Assembly (NCBI RefSeq): GCF_014897705.1
Contig: NZ_JABUXV010000008.1
Coordinates: 1-64,000, forward strand
Reading direction: 5' to 3'
DNA: 64,000 nucleotides
From: Brachybacterium sp. FME24
Lineage (GTDB): Bacteria > Actinomycetota > Actinomycetes > Actinomycetales > Dermabacteraceae
A program made the translations under genes and the position numbers. Under the pieces are notes generated by a model that was given only the letters and a program-made list of their open reading frames with translations, searched no databases and had not been told where the DNA came from. How positions within the stretch are numbered: position 1 is the stretch's first letter; each line of letters begins with the position of its first letter. Below, in pieces: positions 33,845 through 43,232 of the stretch.

Positions 33845-34744
33845 ATGACGGCCCAGATCCTCGACGGCAAGGCCACGGCCACAGTGATCAAGGAGGAGCT
33901 CACCGGTCGCGTGACGCGGCTCCTGGAGGCCGGGCACGAGCGACCCGGGCTGGCCACCGTGCTGGTGGGGGAGGACCCGGGCAGCGCCGCCTACGTGCGG
34001 GGCAAGCACCGCGACAGCGAGCAGATCGGCCTGCACTCGATCCAGAAGCATCTGCCTGCCGACGCCTCCCAGGCCGACGTCGAAGCCCTCGTCGACGAGC
34101 TCAATGCCGACCCGGCCTGCACCGGCTACATCGTGCAGCTCCCGCTGCCGAAGCAGATCGACACCGACGCGATCCTCGAGCGGATCGACCCGGACAAGGA
34201 TGCCGACGGCCTCCACCCCATGAACCTGGGCCGACTGGTCCTGAACGCCTACACCCCGATCCACACCCCACTGCCCTGCACCCCGCGTGCGGTCATCGAG
34301 CTCGTCGAGCGCCACGGACTGGACTTCCGCGGCAAGGACGTCGTGGTCGTCGGCCGAGGCATCACCGTGGGCCGCTCCATCGGGGCGCTGCTGACCCGCC
34401 GCGAGTACAACGCGACGGTGACGCTGTGCCACACCGGTACGGCGGACCTCCCGGCCCAGCTGCGGCGCGCGGACGTGATCGTGGCCGCCGCAGGCTCCGC
34501 CCACCTGGTGCGCCCCGAGGACGTCAAGCCCGGCGCGGTCGTGCTCGACGTCGGCGTCTCGCGTCGCGAGGACCCCGAGGGCGGCAAGGCGAAGCTGGTC
34601 GGCGACGTCGACCCGGCCGTTGCCGAGGTGGCCGACTGGATCAGCCCGAACCCCGGCGGCGTCGGTCCCATGACCCGTGCGCTGCTGATGAAGAACGTCG
34701 TCGAGGCGGCCGAGCGCGCCGCCGGGATCGAGGAGGACGCATGA
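33845..34744 (+). CDS. folD: Bifunctional methylenetetrahydrofolate dehydrogenase/cyclohydrolase
   Basis: A 299-residue cytosolic enzyme that oxidises 5,10-methylene-THF with NADP and hydrolyses the methenyl product to 10-formyl-THF. Visible motifs are [18 protein letters not shown] with the catalytic lysine, [18 protein letters not shown] and the dinucleotide-binding [11 protein letters not shown]. The ATG at 33845 is preceded by GAAGGAG; the frame is open further up but without signals. Its stop overlaps the exonuclease start by 4 nt. It uses the methylene-THF produced by glyA just upstream. Confidence 0.96.
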   Translation: MTAQILDGKATATVIKEELTGRVTRLLEAGHERPGLATVLVGEDPGSAAYVRGKHRDSEQIGLHSIQKHLPADASQADVEALVDELNADPACTGYIVQLPLPKQIDTDAILERIDPDKDADGLHPMNLGRLVLNAYTPIHTPLPCTPRAVIELVERHGLDFRGKDVVVVGRGITVGRSIGALLTRREYNATVTLCHTGTADLPAQLRRADVIVAAAGSAHLVRPEDVKPGAVVLDVGVSRREDPEGGKAKLVGDVDPAVAEVADWISPNPGGVGPMTRALLMKNVVEAAERAAGIEEDA

Positions 34745-35562
34745 GCCTGACCATCGCCACCGTCAACGTCAACGGCCTGCGGGCCGCAGCCCGCAAGGGG
34801 ATGCCGGAGTGGATCGCCGAGACCCCCGCCGACGTCATCACGCTGCAGGAGGTGCGCGCGCCCGATGAACTCGTCGCCGATCTGGTGGGTGAGGGCTGGT
34901 CCGTGGCCTCGGTGGCCTCGCAGCTCAAGGGCCGCGCGGGCGTCGCCATCGCCGTGCGCTCCGCCCGCGAGGACGTCGACCTCGAAGGGGTGCGTCGCGG
35001 GCTCCCGGGCCTGGCCGAGGATGCGCACACCGGCCGCTGGCTCGAGGTGGACCTCGCCGATCCCTTCGGCGACGGGCGCACGCTCACCGTCATCTCCTGC
35101 TACATGCACTCGGGCAACACCGAGAAGCCGCAGACCATGATCGACAAGTACGCTTTCCTCGATGTCATGATGGAGCGTCTCGAGGAGCTCCGGGCCGATG
35201 GGCGCCACGTCGTGCTCACCGGCGATATCAACATCGCCCACACCGAGTGGGACATCAAGAACTGGAAGGGCAACAAGAAGTCCGCCGGATTCCTGCCCGA
35301 GGAGCGCGCCTACCTGGACCGCCTCACCACGGAGCGGGGCTTCGTGGATGTGCACCGCACCGTGCACGGTGACGGACCTGGGCCGTACACCTGGTGGTCA
35401 CAGCGCGGGAAGGCCTTCGACAACGACTCGGGCTGGAGGATCGACTACCAGCTCGCCACCGAGGATCTCGCCGCGCGTGCTGCCACGGCCCAGGTGGACA
35501 GTGCCCCCAGCTACGACACTCGCTGGTCCGATCACGCACCCCTGGTGATCTCCTACACCTGA
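34741..35562 (+). CDS. xth: Exodeoxyribonuclease III / AP endonuclease
   Basis: A 273-residue member of the exonuclease/endonuclease/phosphatase fold. It would cleave DNA at abasic sites and trim 3' ends in base-excision repair. Metal and active-site motifs are clear: [41 protein letters not shown] and the terminal WSDHAP. The length is normal. It is coupled to folD by an ATGA overlap; the pairing has no obvious metabolic logic. Confidence 0.94.
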   Translation: MSLTIATVNVNGLRAAARKGMPEWIAETPADVITLQEVRAPDELVADLVGEGWSVASVASQLKGRAGVAIAVRSAREDVDLEGVRRGLPGLAEDAHTGRWLEVDLADPFGDGRTLTVISCYMHSGNTEKPQTMIDKYAFLDVMMERLEELRADGRHVVLTGDINIAHTEWDIKNWKGNKKSAGFLPEERAYLDRLTTERGFVDVHRTVHGDGPGPYTWWSQRGKAFDNDSGWRIDYQLATEDLAARAATAQVDSAPSYDTRWSDHAPLVISYT

Positions 35563-35587
35563 CCTCGCGAGCCGAGTTCACTGGTGA

Positions 35588-35625
35588 GCGTGGGCCCTCT
35601 CCGACGTCATGGAGAGGTCCCGCGC
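35588..35625 (+). repeat. Hairpin repeat after xth, copy 1
   Basis: GCGTGGGCCCTCTCC (35588-35602) pairs over 15 bp with 35611-35625, including G-U pairs, across an 8-nt loop. The sequence GTGAGCGTGGG(C/A)CCTCTCCGA recurs after the next gene at 36651. It probably acts as the xth terminator. Confidence 0.7.
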
Positions 35626-35771
35626 TTCGTGGTGTCGCGGATGCCGATGCTGTGGGGACGGGTCTCGTCGAGGCCGCGCCGGGACTGTTCCCTCGGCTCG
35701 CCGGGCGGTCTACTCTGAACGCGACCGGCTCGTTCCGGACCGGGACCCGTACTCCGATGGAGGAGACGCCC

Positions 35772-36644
35772 ATGGACGTCCGTACCCGCACGCTCGCCCT
35801 GCCCGACGCCAACATCGTCCACCACGTCCGAGGCCCTCTCCCCGCTGGGGAGGGCTCCCCGGTGCTGCTGATGATCGGCCAGCCCATGACCTCGGAGGGC
35901 TTCACGGAGCTCGCCGCGCACTTCCCGGATCGCACGGTGGTCACCTACGACCCCCGCGGGCTGGGCGAGAGCACCCGGGCAGACGGACGCAACGACAACC
36001 GCCCGCAGACCCAAGCCGAGGATCTGCATGCCCTGATCGGCGAGCTCGGCGGGGCCGTCGAGATCTTCGGCAGCAGTGGGGGCGCGGTCGCCGGCCTCGC
36101 CCTGGTCACCGCCCATCCCGAAGACGTCGTCACACTGGTCGCCCACGAGCCGCCTCTCATCCGGCTGCTGCCGGATGCCGAGGGCGCGGCGCGCGCGGAT
36201 GCGGCAGTCACCGAGGCCTACCAGCAGCGAGGTTGGGGCGCCGGCATGGCCGCCTTCATCAACATGGTCTCCTGGCAGGGGGAGTTCACCGAGGAGTTCG
36301 CGAACCGCCCTCTGCCGGATCCTGCCCAGTTCGGCATGCCCACCGCCGACGACGGATCTCGGGACGACCCGCTGCTGTCCGATGCCAGCGTCGAGGTCGC
36401 CGGGTACGTGCCCGATGTCGAGGCGCTGCGCGAAGCTTCGACGCGCGTGGTGATCGCGGTCGGCGAGGAATCGGGGGAGAACCTCACCGGACGCACTGCG
36501 CGAGCCACCGCCGAACTGCTGGGACAGCAGGCCGCGACCTTCCCCAGCGACCATGGCGGGTTCCACACCTTCGACCCGATGAACCCCGGGCAGCCCGAAG
36601 CGTTCGCGGCCCGCCTGCGCGAGGTCCTCGCCGACGGGAGCTGA
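35772..36644 (+). CDS. Alpha/beta hydrolase
   Basis: A 290-residue alpha/beta-hydrolase fold protein. The oxyanion region VLLMIGQPM, the strand TVVTYDPRGLGEST, the nucleophile elbow GSSGGAVAG and the C-terminal histidine in SDHGGFHTF give a complete Ser/His set. The substrate is unknown; esterase, lactonase and epoxide hydrolase-like activities all occur in the family. ATG 35772 is chosen because GGAGGAG sits 6 nt before it, rather than ATG 35757, which lies inside that site. A TACTCT hexamer near 35710 could be its -10. It is a single-gene unit bracketed by two copies of one hairpin repeat, suggesting insertion as a cassette; that is inference. Confidence 0.85.
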   Translation: MDVRTRTLALPDANIVHHVRGPLPAGEGSPVLLMIGQPMTSEGFTELAAHFPDRTVVTYDPRGLGESTRADGRNDNRPQTQAEDLHALIGELGGAVEIFGSSGGAVAGLALVTAHPEDVVTLVAHEPPLIRLLPDAEGAARADAAVTEAYQQRGWGAGMAAFINMVSWQGEFTEEFANRPLPDPAQFGMPTADDGSRDDPLLSDASVEVAGYVPDVEALREASTRVVIAVGEESGENLTGRTARATAELLGQQAATFPSDHGGFHTFDPMNPGQPEAFAARLREVLADGS

Positions 36645-36650
36645 CACAGA

Positions 36651-36697
36651 GTGAGCGTGGGACCTCTCCGAGTGCTCCGGAGGAGTCCCACGCTCAC
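36651..36697 (+). repeat. Hairpin repeat after the hydrolase, copy 2
   Basis: A 20-bp imperfect inverted repeat (36651-36670 with 36678-36697, two mismatches) begins GTGAGCGTGGGACCTCTCCG, matching copy 1 at 35584. It lies between the convergent hydrolase and sdhB genes and would terminate both. Confidence 0.75.
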
Positions 36698-36747
36698 CAA
36701 GGGGGTGGCGCGACGGCCGCTGGGCCGGGCGCCTGACAGGGTCGGGC

Positions 36748-37518
36748 TCAGACGCGACCGCGGATCACGGCCTGCTTCACCTCGGCGATCGCCTTGGTCA
36801 CCTGGATGCCGCGGGGGCAGGCCTCGGTGCAGTTGAAGGTGGTGCGGCAGCGCCACACGCCCTCCTTGGAGTTCAGGATCTCCAGACGCTGCTCACCGGC
36901 GTCATCGCGCGAGTCGAAGATGAAGCGGTGCGCATTGACGATGGCTGCCGGGCCGAAGTACTGGCCGTCGGTCCAGAACACGGGGCAGGAGGAGGTGCAC
37001 GCCGCGCACAGGATGCACTTGGTGGTGTCGTCGAAGCGCTCGCGCTCCTCGGCGGACTGCAGGCGCTCCTTGCTGGGTTCCTGGCCCTTGGCCACCAGGA
37101 ACGGCATGACCTCCTTGTAGGAGTCGAAGAACGGCTCCATGTCGACGATCAGATCCTTCTCCACCGGCAGGCCCTTGATGGGCTCGACGGTGATCGGCTT
37201 GTTGATGTCGAGGTCCTTCAGCAGTGTCTTGCAGGCCAGGCGATTGCGGCCGTTGATCCGCATCGCGTCCGAGCCGCACACACCGTGCGCGCAGGAGCGA
37301 CGGAAGGTCAGCGAACCGTCCTGGTGCCACTTGACCTCGTGCATCGCGTCCAGCACACGGTCGGTGCCGTGCATGGTGACGGTGAAGTCCTCCCAGTGGG
37401 TTCCCTGGTCGTCCTCCGGGTTGAAGCGCGCGATGCGCAGCGTGACGTCGAAGAAGGGAATCTCCTCGGCGCCCGCCTTCGGGGACTCGGCCTGGGACTT
37501 CTCAGCGACGGCAGTCAT
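36748..37518 (-). CDS. sdhB: Succinate dehydrogenase iron-sulfur subunit
   Basis: A 256-residue subunit carrying electrons from SdhA to quinone. The [2Fe-2S] site reads CAHGVCGSDAM with a later Cys (LACKTL). The ferredoxin-type sites are CILCAACTSSCPVFW and CRTTFNCTEACPRGI. It is the last gene of the minus-strand operon sdhC-sdhD-sdhA-sdhB. Its ATG overlaps the sdhA stop by one base (TGATG), coupling the two catalytic subunits. Confidence 0.97.
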   Translation of the reverse strand: MTAVAEKSQAESPKAGAEEIPFFDVTLRIARFNPEDDQGTHWEDFTVTMHGTDRVLDAMHEVKWHQDGSLTFRRSCAHGVCGSDAMRINGRNRLACKTLLKDLDINKPITVEPIKGLPVEKDLIVDMEPFFDSYKEVMPFLVAKGQEPSKERLQSAEERERFDDTTKCILCAACTSSCPVFWTDGQYFGPAAIVNAHRFIFDSRDDAGEQRLEILNSKEGVWRCRTTFNCTEACPRGIQVTKAIAEVKQAVIRGRV

Positions 37519-39293
37519 CAGAACGTGCGCTCCTTCGGCTCGTAGCGGGTGATCACGACGGGCTTGGTCCCGAGTCGGATCGAGGTGCCCTCTTCGCCTT
37601 CCTCACCCTCCAGGGTGCGGTAGGCCATCGTGTGCTTCAGGTAGTTGACGTCGTCACGCTTCTCGTGATCCTCACGGAAGTGGCCGCCGCGGGACTCCTT
37701 GCGGTTCAGCGCACCGAGGGCCACGATCTCTGCCAGATCGAGCAGGAAGCCGAGCTCGACGGCCTCCATCAGATCCAGGTTGTAGCGCTTGCCCTTGTCC
37801 TGGATGGCGACGGTCTCGTAGCGCTTCTTGAGCTCCACGATCTTCGCAAGAGCGATGCGGCAGGTCTCGTCGGTGCGGAACACCTGGACGTTGGCGTCCA
37901 TGACCTCCTGCAGCTCGAGGCGGATATCCGCGATGCGATCCTCGGTCGCGGGACGATCGCGCAGCCGCTCGAGCAGCTCGACGGTCGGGGTCTCGAGGCC
38001 CGCGGGCAGCTCGGCGAGCTCCACGGTCTCGGCGTGCTCCGCGGCGGCGATGCCGGCGCGGCGGCCGAACACGTTGATGTCCAGCAGCGAGTTGGTGCCC
38101 AGACGGTTGCCGCCGTGCACGGACACGCAGGCGGTCTCACCGGCGGCGTACAGGCCGGGGATCACGTCGGTCGCATTGCGCAGCACCTCACCGCGGATGT
38201 TGGTGGGGATGCCGCCCATGCCGTAGTGCGCGGTCGGGAAGACGGGCACCGGCTCCGTGTACGGCTCCACCCCGAGGTAGGTGCGGGCGAATTCGGTGAT
38301 GTCCGGGAGCTTGGCATCGATGTGCGCCGGCTCGAGGTGGGTGAGGTCGAGGTAGACGTAGTCCTTCTTCGGGCCGCAGCCCCGGCCTTCGCGCACCTCG
38401 TTGGCCATGGCGCGGGCGACCACATCGCGCGGGGCGAGGTCCTTCAACGTCGGGGCATAGCGCTCCATGAAGCGCTCCATGTTGCTGTTGCGCAGGATCG
38501 CGCCCTCACCGCGGGCGGCCTCCGACAGGAGGATGCCCAGGCCTGCGAGGCCGGTGGGGTGGAACTGGAAGAACTCCATGTCCTCCAGCGGGATGCCGCG
38601 GCGGAAGGCCATGGCCGGTCCATCACCGGTGAGGGTATGGGCGTTGGAGGTGGTCTTGAAGATCTTGCCGAAGCCGCCGGAGGCGAACACCACGGACTTC
38701 GCCCGGAAGATGTGGATCTCTCCGGTGGCCAGCTCGTAGGTGACCACACCGGAGGCGCGGACGCCCTCGTCGCTGCGGGGGTCGCCGGTCATGAGGATGT
38801 CGAGCACGTAGTACTCGTTGAAGAACTCCACCTGCTGCTTCACGCAGTTCTGGTAGAGGGTCTGGAGGATCATGTGGCCGGTGCGGTCCGCGGCGTAGCA
38901 GGCACGGCGCACGGGCGCTTCGCCGTGCTCACGGGTGTGCCCGCCGAAGCGGCGCTGGTCGATACGACCCTCGGGCGTGCGGTTGAAGGGCAGGCCCATC
39001 TTCTCCAGGTCGAGCACCGCGTCGATGGCCTCCTTGGCCATGACCTCGGCGGCGTCCTGGTCCACCAGGTAGTCGCCGCCCTTGACGGTGTCGTACGTGT
39101 GCCACTCCCAGTTGTCCTCCTCGACGTTGGCGAGGGCGGCGCACATGCCGCCCTGAGCCGCGCCGGTGTGGGAGCGCGTGGGATACAGCTTGGTGACGAC
39201 TGCGGTGCGGGAATTCTTGGAGGATTCCAGGGCCGCGCGCATGCCGGCGCCGCCGGCACCGACGATGACCACGTCGTAGTTATGGGTCTGCAT
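37518..39293 (-). CDS. sdhA: Succinate dehydrogenase flavoprotein subunit
   Basis: A 591-residue catalytic subunit oxidising succinate to fumarate. The N-terminal dinucleotide fold YDVVIVGAGGAGMRAAL, the FAD-linking histidine in SHTGAAQGGM and FHPTGLAGLG are all visible. ATG 39293 is the family start; the frame runs further upstream into non-homologous sequence. It lies 80 nt after sdhD and overlaps sdhB by one base. Confidence 0.97.
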   Translation of the reverse strand: MQTHNYDVVIVGAGGAGMRAALESSKNSRTAVVTKLYPTRSHTGAAQGGMCAALANVEEDNWEWHTYDTVKGGDYLVDQDAAEVMAKEAIDAVLDLEKMGLPFNRTPEGRIDQRRFGGHTREHGEAPVRRACYAADRTGHMILQTLYQNCVKQQVEFFNEYYVLDILMTGDPRSDEGVRASGVVTYELATGEIHIFRAKSVVFASGGFGKIFKTTSNAHTLTGDGPAMAFRRGIPLEDMEFFQFHPTGLAGLGILLSEAARGEGAILRNSNMERFMERYAPTLKDLAPRDVVARAMANEVREGRGCGPKKDYVYLDLTHLEPAHIDAKLPDITEFARTYLGVEPYTEPVPVFPTAHYGMGGIPTNIRGEVLRNATDVIPGLYAAGETACVSVHGGNRLGTNSLLDINVFGRRAGIAAAEHAETVELAELPAGLETPTVELLERLRDRPATEDRIADIRLELQEVMDANVQVFRTDETCRIALAKIVELKKRYETVAIQDKGKRYNLDLMEAVELGFLLDLAEIVALGALNRKESRGGHFREDHEKRDDVNYLKHTMAYRTLEGEEGEEGTSIRLGTKPVVITRYEPKERTF

Positions 39294-39373
39294 GTCTGGT
39301 GACTGCTCCGTTTCGGGGTCGACCGGGAAATACGTTGTCGGGAGCCGGACGGGCCGGCTCCCGGGGTGGGGCG

Positions 39374-39832
39374 TCAGCCTTCGCAGAACGAGGGCAGCAG
39401 GCTCGGCTCGGCGCCGACGGGGCACGGGTCGAAGGTGAAGATCACCAGGGTGCCCAGGACGATCGTGACGACGACCGCGAAGTACAGCAGGCCCTTGAGG
39501 GTCAACCGCAGCGTCGAGCTGCGCGCGTAGTCATTGATGATCGTGCGCACGCCGTTGCCGCCGTGGATGAGGCCCAGCCACAGCATGAGCAGGTCCCAGA
39601 CCTGCCAGAACGGGGAGGCCCACTTGCCGCCGACGAAGGCGAAGTCGATGCCCTTGACGCCTTCGCCGAGCCAGAGGTTCACGAAGAGGTGACCGAAGAC
39701 GAGGATCACGAGCAGGACGCCGGAGACGCGCATGAAGAGCCAGGACAGCATCTCGGAGTTGAGGCCTCGCTGACCGGTGCGACGGTAGCGGGTCGTGGGG
39801 TCGGGGATCGAGGGTGCGGACTGTGCGCTCAT
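39374..39832 (-). CDS. sdhD: Succinate dehydrogenase membrane anchor subunit
   Basis: A 152-residue integral membrane protein with three predicted helices. The first has MRVSGVLLVILVFGHLFVNL, with a histidine placed to bind heme b. It anchors SdhAB at the membrane and forms the quinone site with SdhC. Start ATG 39832 comes 2 nt after the sdhC stop. The C-terminal tail ends in a Cys-containing FDPCPVGAEPSLL segment outside the helices. Confidence 0.92.
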   Translation of the reverse strand: MSAQSAPSIPDPTTRYRRTGQRGLNSEMLSWLFMRVSGVLLVILVFGHLFVNLWLGEGVKGIDFAFVGGKWASPFWQVWDLLMLWLGLIHGGNGVRTIINDYARSSTLRLTLKGLLYFAVVVTIVLGTLVIFTFDPCPVGAEPSLLPSFCEG

Positions 39833-39834
39833 GA

Positions 39835-40212
39835 TCAGGCTCCGAACATGTGCATGAGTTGGCGGGGGACGAAGCCGACCATCAGGACGACCCAGAGGAT
39901 GACGACTCCCCAGAACATGCTGCGGTGGTGCTTGGTGCCTTGGGACCAGAAGTCCACGAGGATGATCCGCAGACCGTTCAGGGCGTGGAACATGATCGCG
40001 CCGACCAGACCGATCTCGCCGAGGCCGAACACGATGGTCTTGTAGTGCCCGATCACCTCGTTGTACGCCTCCGGGGACACGCGCACCAGTGCGGTGTCCA
40101 GGACGTGCACGAGCAGGAACAGGAAGATGAGCATTCCTGAGATGCGATGTGCGACCCAGGACCACATGCCCTCGCGACCGCGATAGAGCGTCCCGGATTG
40201 GGCTGATGCCAC
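39835..40212 (-). CDS. sdhC: Succinate dehydrogenase cytochrome b556 subunit
   Basis: A 125-residue membrane subunit with three helices. REGMWSWVAHRISGMLIF and LLVHVLDTALVR place the Ser/Arg quinone residues and the heme histidine as in other SdhC proteins, and HALNGLRIILVDF is also characteristic. The start is GTG 40212 with GGAGGA upstream. First gene of the sdhCDAB operon; a TAGGCT hexamer at 40387-40392 may be its -10. Confidence 0.92.
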   Translation of the reverse strand: MASAQSGTLYRGREGMWSWVAHRISGMLIFLFLLVHVLDTALVRVSPEAYNEVIGHYKTIVFGLGEIGLVGAIMFHALNGLRIILVDFWSQGTKHHRSMFWGVVILWVVLMVGFVPRQLMHMFGA

Positions 40213-40386
40213 GGAGATCCTCCAGAAGCGACGGGATGACGCCGGGTAGCGGGATGCATCGCCGCTGAGGTGGGGCGCGCGGGTTCCAGGCTGGACCCGG
40301 ACGACCTTCGCGGCGCTCGGGACGCCCTGTGGACGACCGTTTCACGACACGGCGACATCATCATCGCCCCCGACTGGGGCAGAGCC

Positions 40387-40392
40387 AGCCTA
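40387..40392 (-). promoter_or_regulatory. Candidate -10 of the sdh operon
   Basis: TAGGCT on the minus strand fits TANNNT and lies about 175 nt before the sdhC start, in the 277-bp divergent gap shared with the guanylyltransferase gene. No clear -35 is seen. The long leader between it and sdhC shows no recognisable riboswitch. Confidence 0.35.
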
Positions 40393-40477
40393 GCACCATG
40401 ACGTGCAGGTTCTGCGCATCTTGCCGTGCCCGCTGGCGCGCCTGGGACGCCCCGCGCGGCACGCTTCAGGGCACGGA

Positions 40478-40483
40478 TACGCT
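40478..40483 (+). promoter_or_regulatory. -10 element of a probable leaderless start
   Basis: TACGCT ends six bases before the ATG at 40490, with no ribosome binding site between. This spacing is typical of leaderless mRNAs in actinobacteria. Confidence 0.5.
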
Positions 40484-40489
40484 GGCCAT

Positions 40490-41719
40490 ATGCCCCAGGC
40501 TCCCTTCGTCCCCGTGATCCCTGCCGGCGGTGCCGGCACGCGACTGTGGCCGCTCTCACGCCGTAGCAGACCGAAGTTCCTGCTGGACCTCACCGGCAGC
40601 GGCGCCTCGCTGCTGCAGCAGACCGTGGACCGGCTCGCGCCGTTCGCGGATCGCCCGCCGATCGTGGTCACCGGGGTCGACCACGCGGTCGCGGTCAGGG
40701 ATCAGATGAGAACCCTCCCCGCTGTCACGGCGCTGTCCGCTCTCTCCGGTCCGTCTGCGCAGCCCGGAGCACCGAGCGAGCCCGTACGGATCCTCGCCGA
40801 GCCGACGCCGCGCAATTCCATGCCGGCGATCGCTCTGGCCGCAGCTCTCGTCGAACGCGATGATCCCGACGCCGTGATCGGCTCCTTCGCGGCCGACCAT
40901 CTGATCGGCGACCACGCGGCCTTCGCGGCGACCGTGACAGCTGCGCGGCGCGCCGCCGAGCTCGGCTACCTGGTCACCCTCGGCATCGAGCCCACCTATC
41001 CCGCGACGGGCTTCGGGTACATCCAGGAGGGCGGGGGAGTCGACGTGGACCCGCGTGCCCTGGCAGCGCTGCGCGCCACCGGCGCCCGCCCGGTGTCCCG
41101 CTTCGTGGAGAAGCCCGACCGCGAGAGGGCAGAGCAGTTCCTGGCCCAGGGGTCCTTCTTCTGGAACGCCGGCATGTTCGTCGTGCGGGCCCAGGTGCTG
41201 CTCGACGAGCTCGCCGCGCAGATCCCAGCTCTGGCGGCAGGGGCGCGGGAGATCGCCGCCGCGCACGGGACCGCGGACTACGACCGCGTCCTCGCGGCGA
41301 CCTGGCCCCGGCTGACCAGCATCGCGATCGACCACGCCCTGGCCGAGCCGCTCGCCGCCGACGGCAAGGTGGCCGTCGTCCCGGCGTCGTTCGACTGGGA
41401 CGACGTGGGTGACTTCGAGGCGCTCGCGCGCCAGCTGCGAGATGGTGGGCCCGGGTCCTCGGCTCCTGCCGCGCCGGGCGGTTCCGAGGGGTCCGATCCC
41501 TCGGATGTTCGGGTGCTGGGATCCTCGGCGGTCGATGCCATCGGCTCCACGGCGACGGTGTACGGTTCCACCGATCGCCACATCGCCCTGGTCGGGCTGC
41601 GCGGCATCAGCATCGTCGATACCGAGGATGTGCTTCTGGTGCTCGCCGACGAACAGGCCCAGGCCCTGACCGGGCTCGTCGCCCGACTCGACGAGCAGGG
41701 ACGCGGCCGCCTTCTCTGA
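40490..41719 (+). CDS. manC: Mannose-1-phosphate guanylyltransferase
   Basis: A 409-residue nucleotidyltransferase that makes GDP-mannose from GTP and mannose-1-phosphate for glycolipids, lipoglycans and protein mannosylation. The signature PVIPAGGAGTRLWPLSRRSRPKFLLDL is present, as are ILAEPTPRNSMPAIALAA, FAADHLI and FVEKPDRERAEQF. The C-terminal third is short, so there is no fused phosphomannose isomerase. The start at ATG 40490 lacks a ribosome binding site and is probably leaderless. A Ser/Pro/Gly-rich insertion near residues 320-345 is unusual. Confidence 0.92.
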   Translation: MPQAPFVPVIPAGGAGTRLWPLSRRSRPKFLLDLTGSGASLLQQTVDRLAPFADRPPIVVTGVDHAVAVRDQMRTLPAVTALSALSGPSAQPGAPSEPVRILAEPTPRNSMPAIALAAALVERDDPDAVIGSFAADHLIGDHAAFAATVTAARRAAELGYLVTLGIEPTYPATGFGYIQEGGGVDVDPRALAALRATGARPVSRFVEKPDRERAEQFLAQGSFFWNAGMFVVRAQVLLDELAAQIPALAAGAREIAAAHGTADYDRVLAATWPRLTSIAIDHALAEPLAADGKVAVVPASFDWDDVGDFEALARQLRDGGPGSSAPAAPGGSEGSDPSDVRVLGSSAVDAIGSTATVYGSTDRHIALVGLRGISIVDTEDVLLVLADEQAQALTGLVARLDEQGRGRLL

Positions 41720-41814
41720 CGTCGGCCCGCTCGCGCCCGAGGCCACCGCGCGTGACGGTCATGCTGTCGGCCCGAGGGGCACGGCGGCTTCACGGCGAAC
41801 AGGGGAGTGCACAG

Positions 41815-43056
41815 GTGGAGCAGGCACAGCAGGTGCTGCTGGGGACGCCGCAGCAACGGTCGATGCTGGGGCCCGACGGCCTCATCGCGCGCACCCTCGC
41901 GGACCAGGCGCAGGACATGCGCGAGGTGCGCCGGCATCTCCACCGGCATCCCGAGCTCTCCCAGCAGGAGCATGCCACCACCGACTTCGTCGTCGAGCGC
42001 CTGAAGGCTCTCGGCCTGAGGCCGCGGCGCATGGCCAGCACCGGCGCGATCTGCGACATCCCCGGCAGTGATCCGACGCTCGCACCGATCGCGCTGCGCG
42101 CCGACATGGATGCCCTGGGCATCCCGGAGCTGTCGACGGTGTCCTTCCGCTCGAGGGTCGAGGGGATCTCCCACGCCTGCGGTCACGACGTGCACATGAG
42201 TGCCGTGCTCGGCGCCGCGACAGCGCTGGTCCGCGTGGCCGACGCCGGCGCCCTGCAGCGCGGCGTCCGCCTGGTGTTCCAGCCCTCGGAGGAGATGCAC
42301 CCCTGCGGCGCCCTGGACCTGATCGGACAGGGCGTGCTGGACGGGGTGGATTCGATCCTCGCGCTGCACTGCGACCCCGGCGTCGACGTCGGCCATATCG
42401 GGCTCAAGTCCGGCCCGATCACCTCGGCCACCGACCCGGTCAAGATCCAGGTGCGCGGCGCCGGCGGCCACACCTCCCGCCCTCACCTCACCCAGGACCT
42501 CGTCTACGCGCTCGGTTCCATCGCGACCCAGCTGCCCGCAGCGCTGACCCGACGCATGGACCCCCGCTCCGGCGTGAACCTCACCTGGGGCAGCATCCAT
42601 GCTGGTTCGGCCTTCAACGCGATTCCCAGCAGCGGCACCCTCGAGGGCACACTGCGCTGCCTGGACCACGAGGCCTGGGATCGGGCCGAGGAACTGCTCG
42701 AATCCGTGCTCGCAGACCTGGTACGCCCCTGGGGCGTCGAGGCACGCGTGACCCACGATCGCGGCGTTCCTCCGGTCTCCAACGCCCCGACCAGCGTGAA
42801 CGTGCTCGCCGCGGCCGTGACCAGCGTGCTGGGCCACGAGAACCTCGATCCCACGGCGCAGTCCCTGGGCGGCGAGGACTTCGCCTGGTACCTCGAGAAG
42901 GTCCCCGGCGCTCTGGCCCGACTGGGCACCCGCACCCCCGGCGGGCGCACCTACGACCTCCACATGGGGGACCTCATGATCGACGAACGGGCCATCGGCA
43001 TCGGCGCCTCGGTGCTCGCCAGCGCCTGCGTGCAGCGCGACCTCGTCGCCTCCTGA
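41815..43056 (+). CDS. M20-family amidohydrolase
   Basis: A 413-residue M20D-type metallohydrolase of the aminoacylase/IAA-amino-acid hydrolase group. Metal ligands sit in ISHACGHDVHMSA and in QPSEEMHPCGA, and a dimerisation insert follows (VRGAGGHTSRPH). It would hydrolyse N-acyl amino acids or similar amides; the substrate is unknown. GTG 41815 is chosen because AGGGGAG precedes it at good spacing; an upstream GTG at 41752 would add 21 residues that look non-homologous. In M. tuberculosis AmiA1/AmiB1 of this family lie near deoD and pmmB. Confidence 0.87.
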   Translation: MEQAQQVLLGTPQQRSMLGPDGLIARTLADQAQDMREVRRHLHRHPELSQQEHATTDFVVERLKALGLRPRRMASTGAICDIPGSDPTLAPIALRADMDALGIPELSTVSFRSRVEGISHACGHDVHMSAVLGAATALVRVADAGALQRGVRLVFQPSEEMHPCGALDLIGQGVLDGVDSILALHCDPGVDVGHIGLKSGPITSATDPVKIQVRGAGGHTSRPHLTQDLVYALGSIATQLPAALTRRMDPRSGVNLTWGSIHAGSAFNAIPSSGTLEGTLRCLDHEAWDRAEELLESVLADLVRPWGVEARVTHDRGVPPVSNAPTSVNVLAAAVTSVLGHENLDPTAQSLGGEDFAWYLEKVPGALARLGTRTPGGRTYDLHMGDLMIDERAIGIGASVLASACVQRDLVAS

Positions 43057-43232
43057 CCTCCAATACGCGGTGGAGACATCCGCGTCGATTGCATAACGGT
43101 TCATTCCCAGCGTCGAAGGGCGCCACCGGAGTTGCCCGCGCGGGGCTAAGGTCCGAGTCGGAGCGCGACAACGCTGTTGCCCCCGACACCTCGAGGCCCG
43201 ATCGGCCCTGCATCTCCACCGGAGGAACCCCC

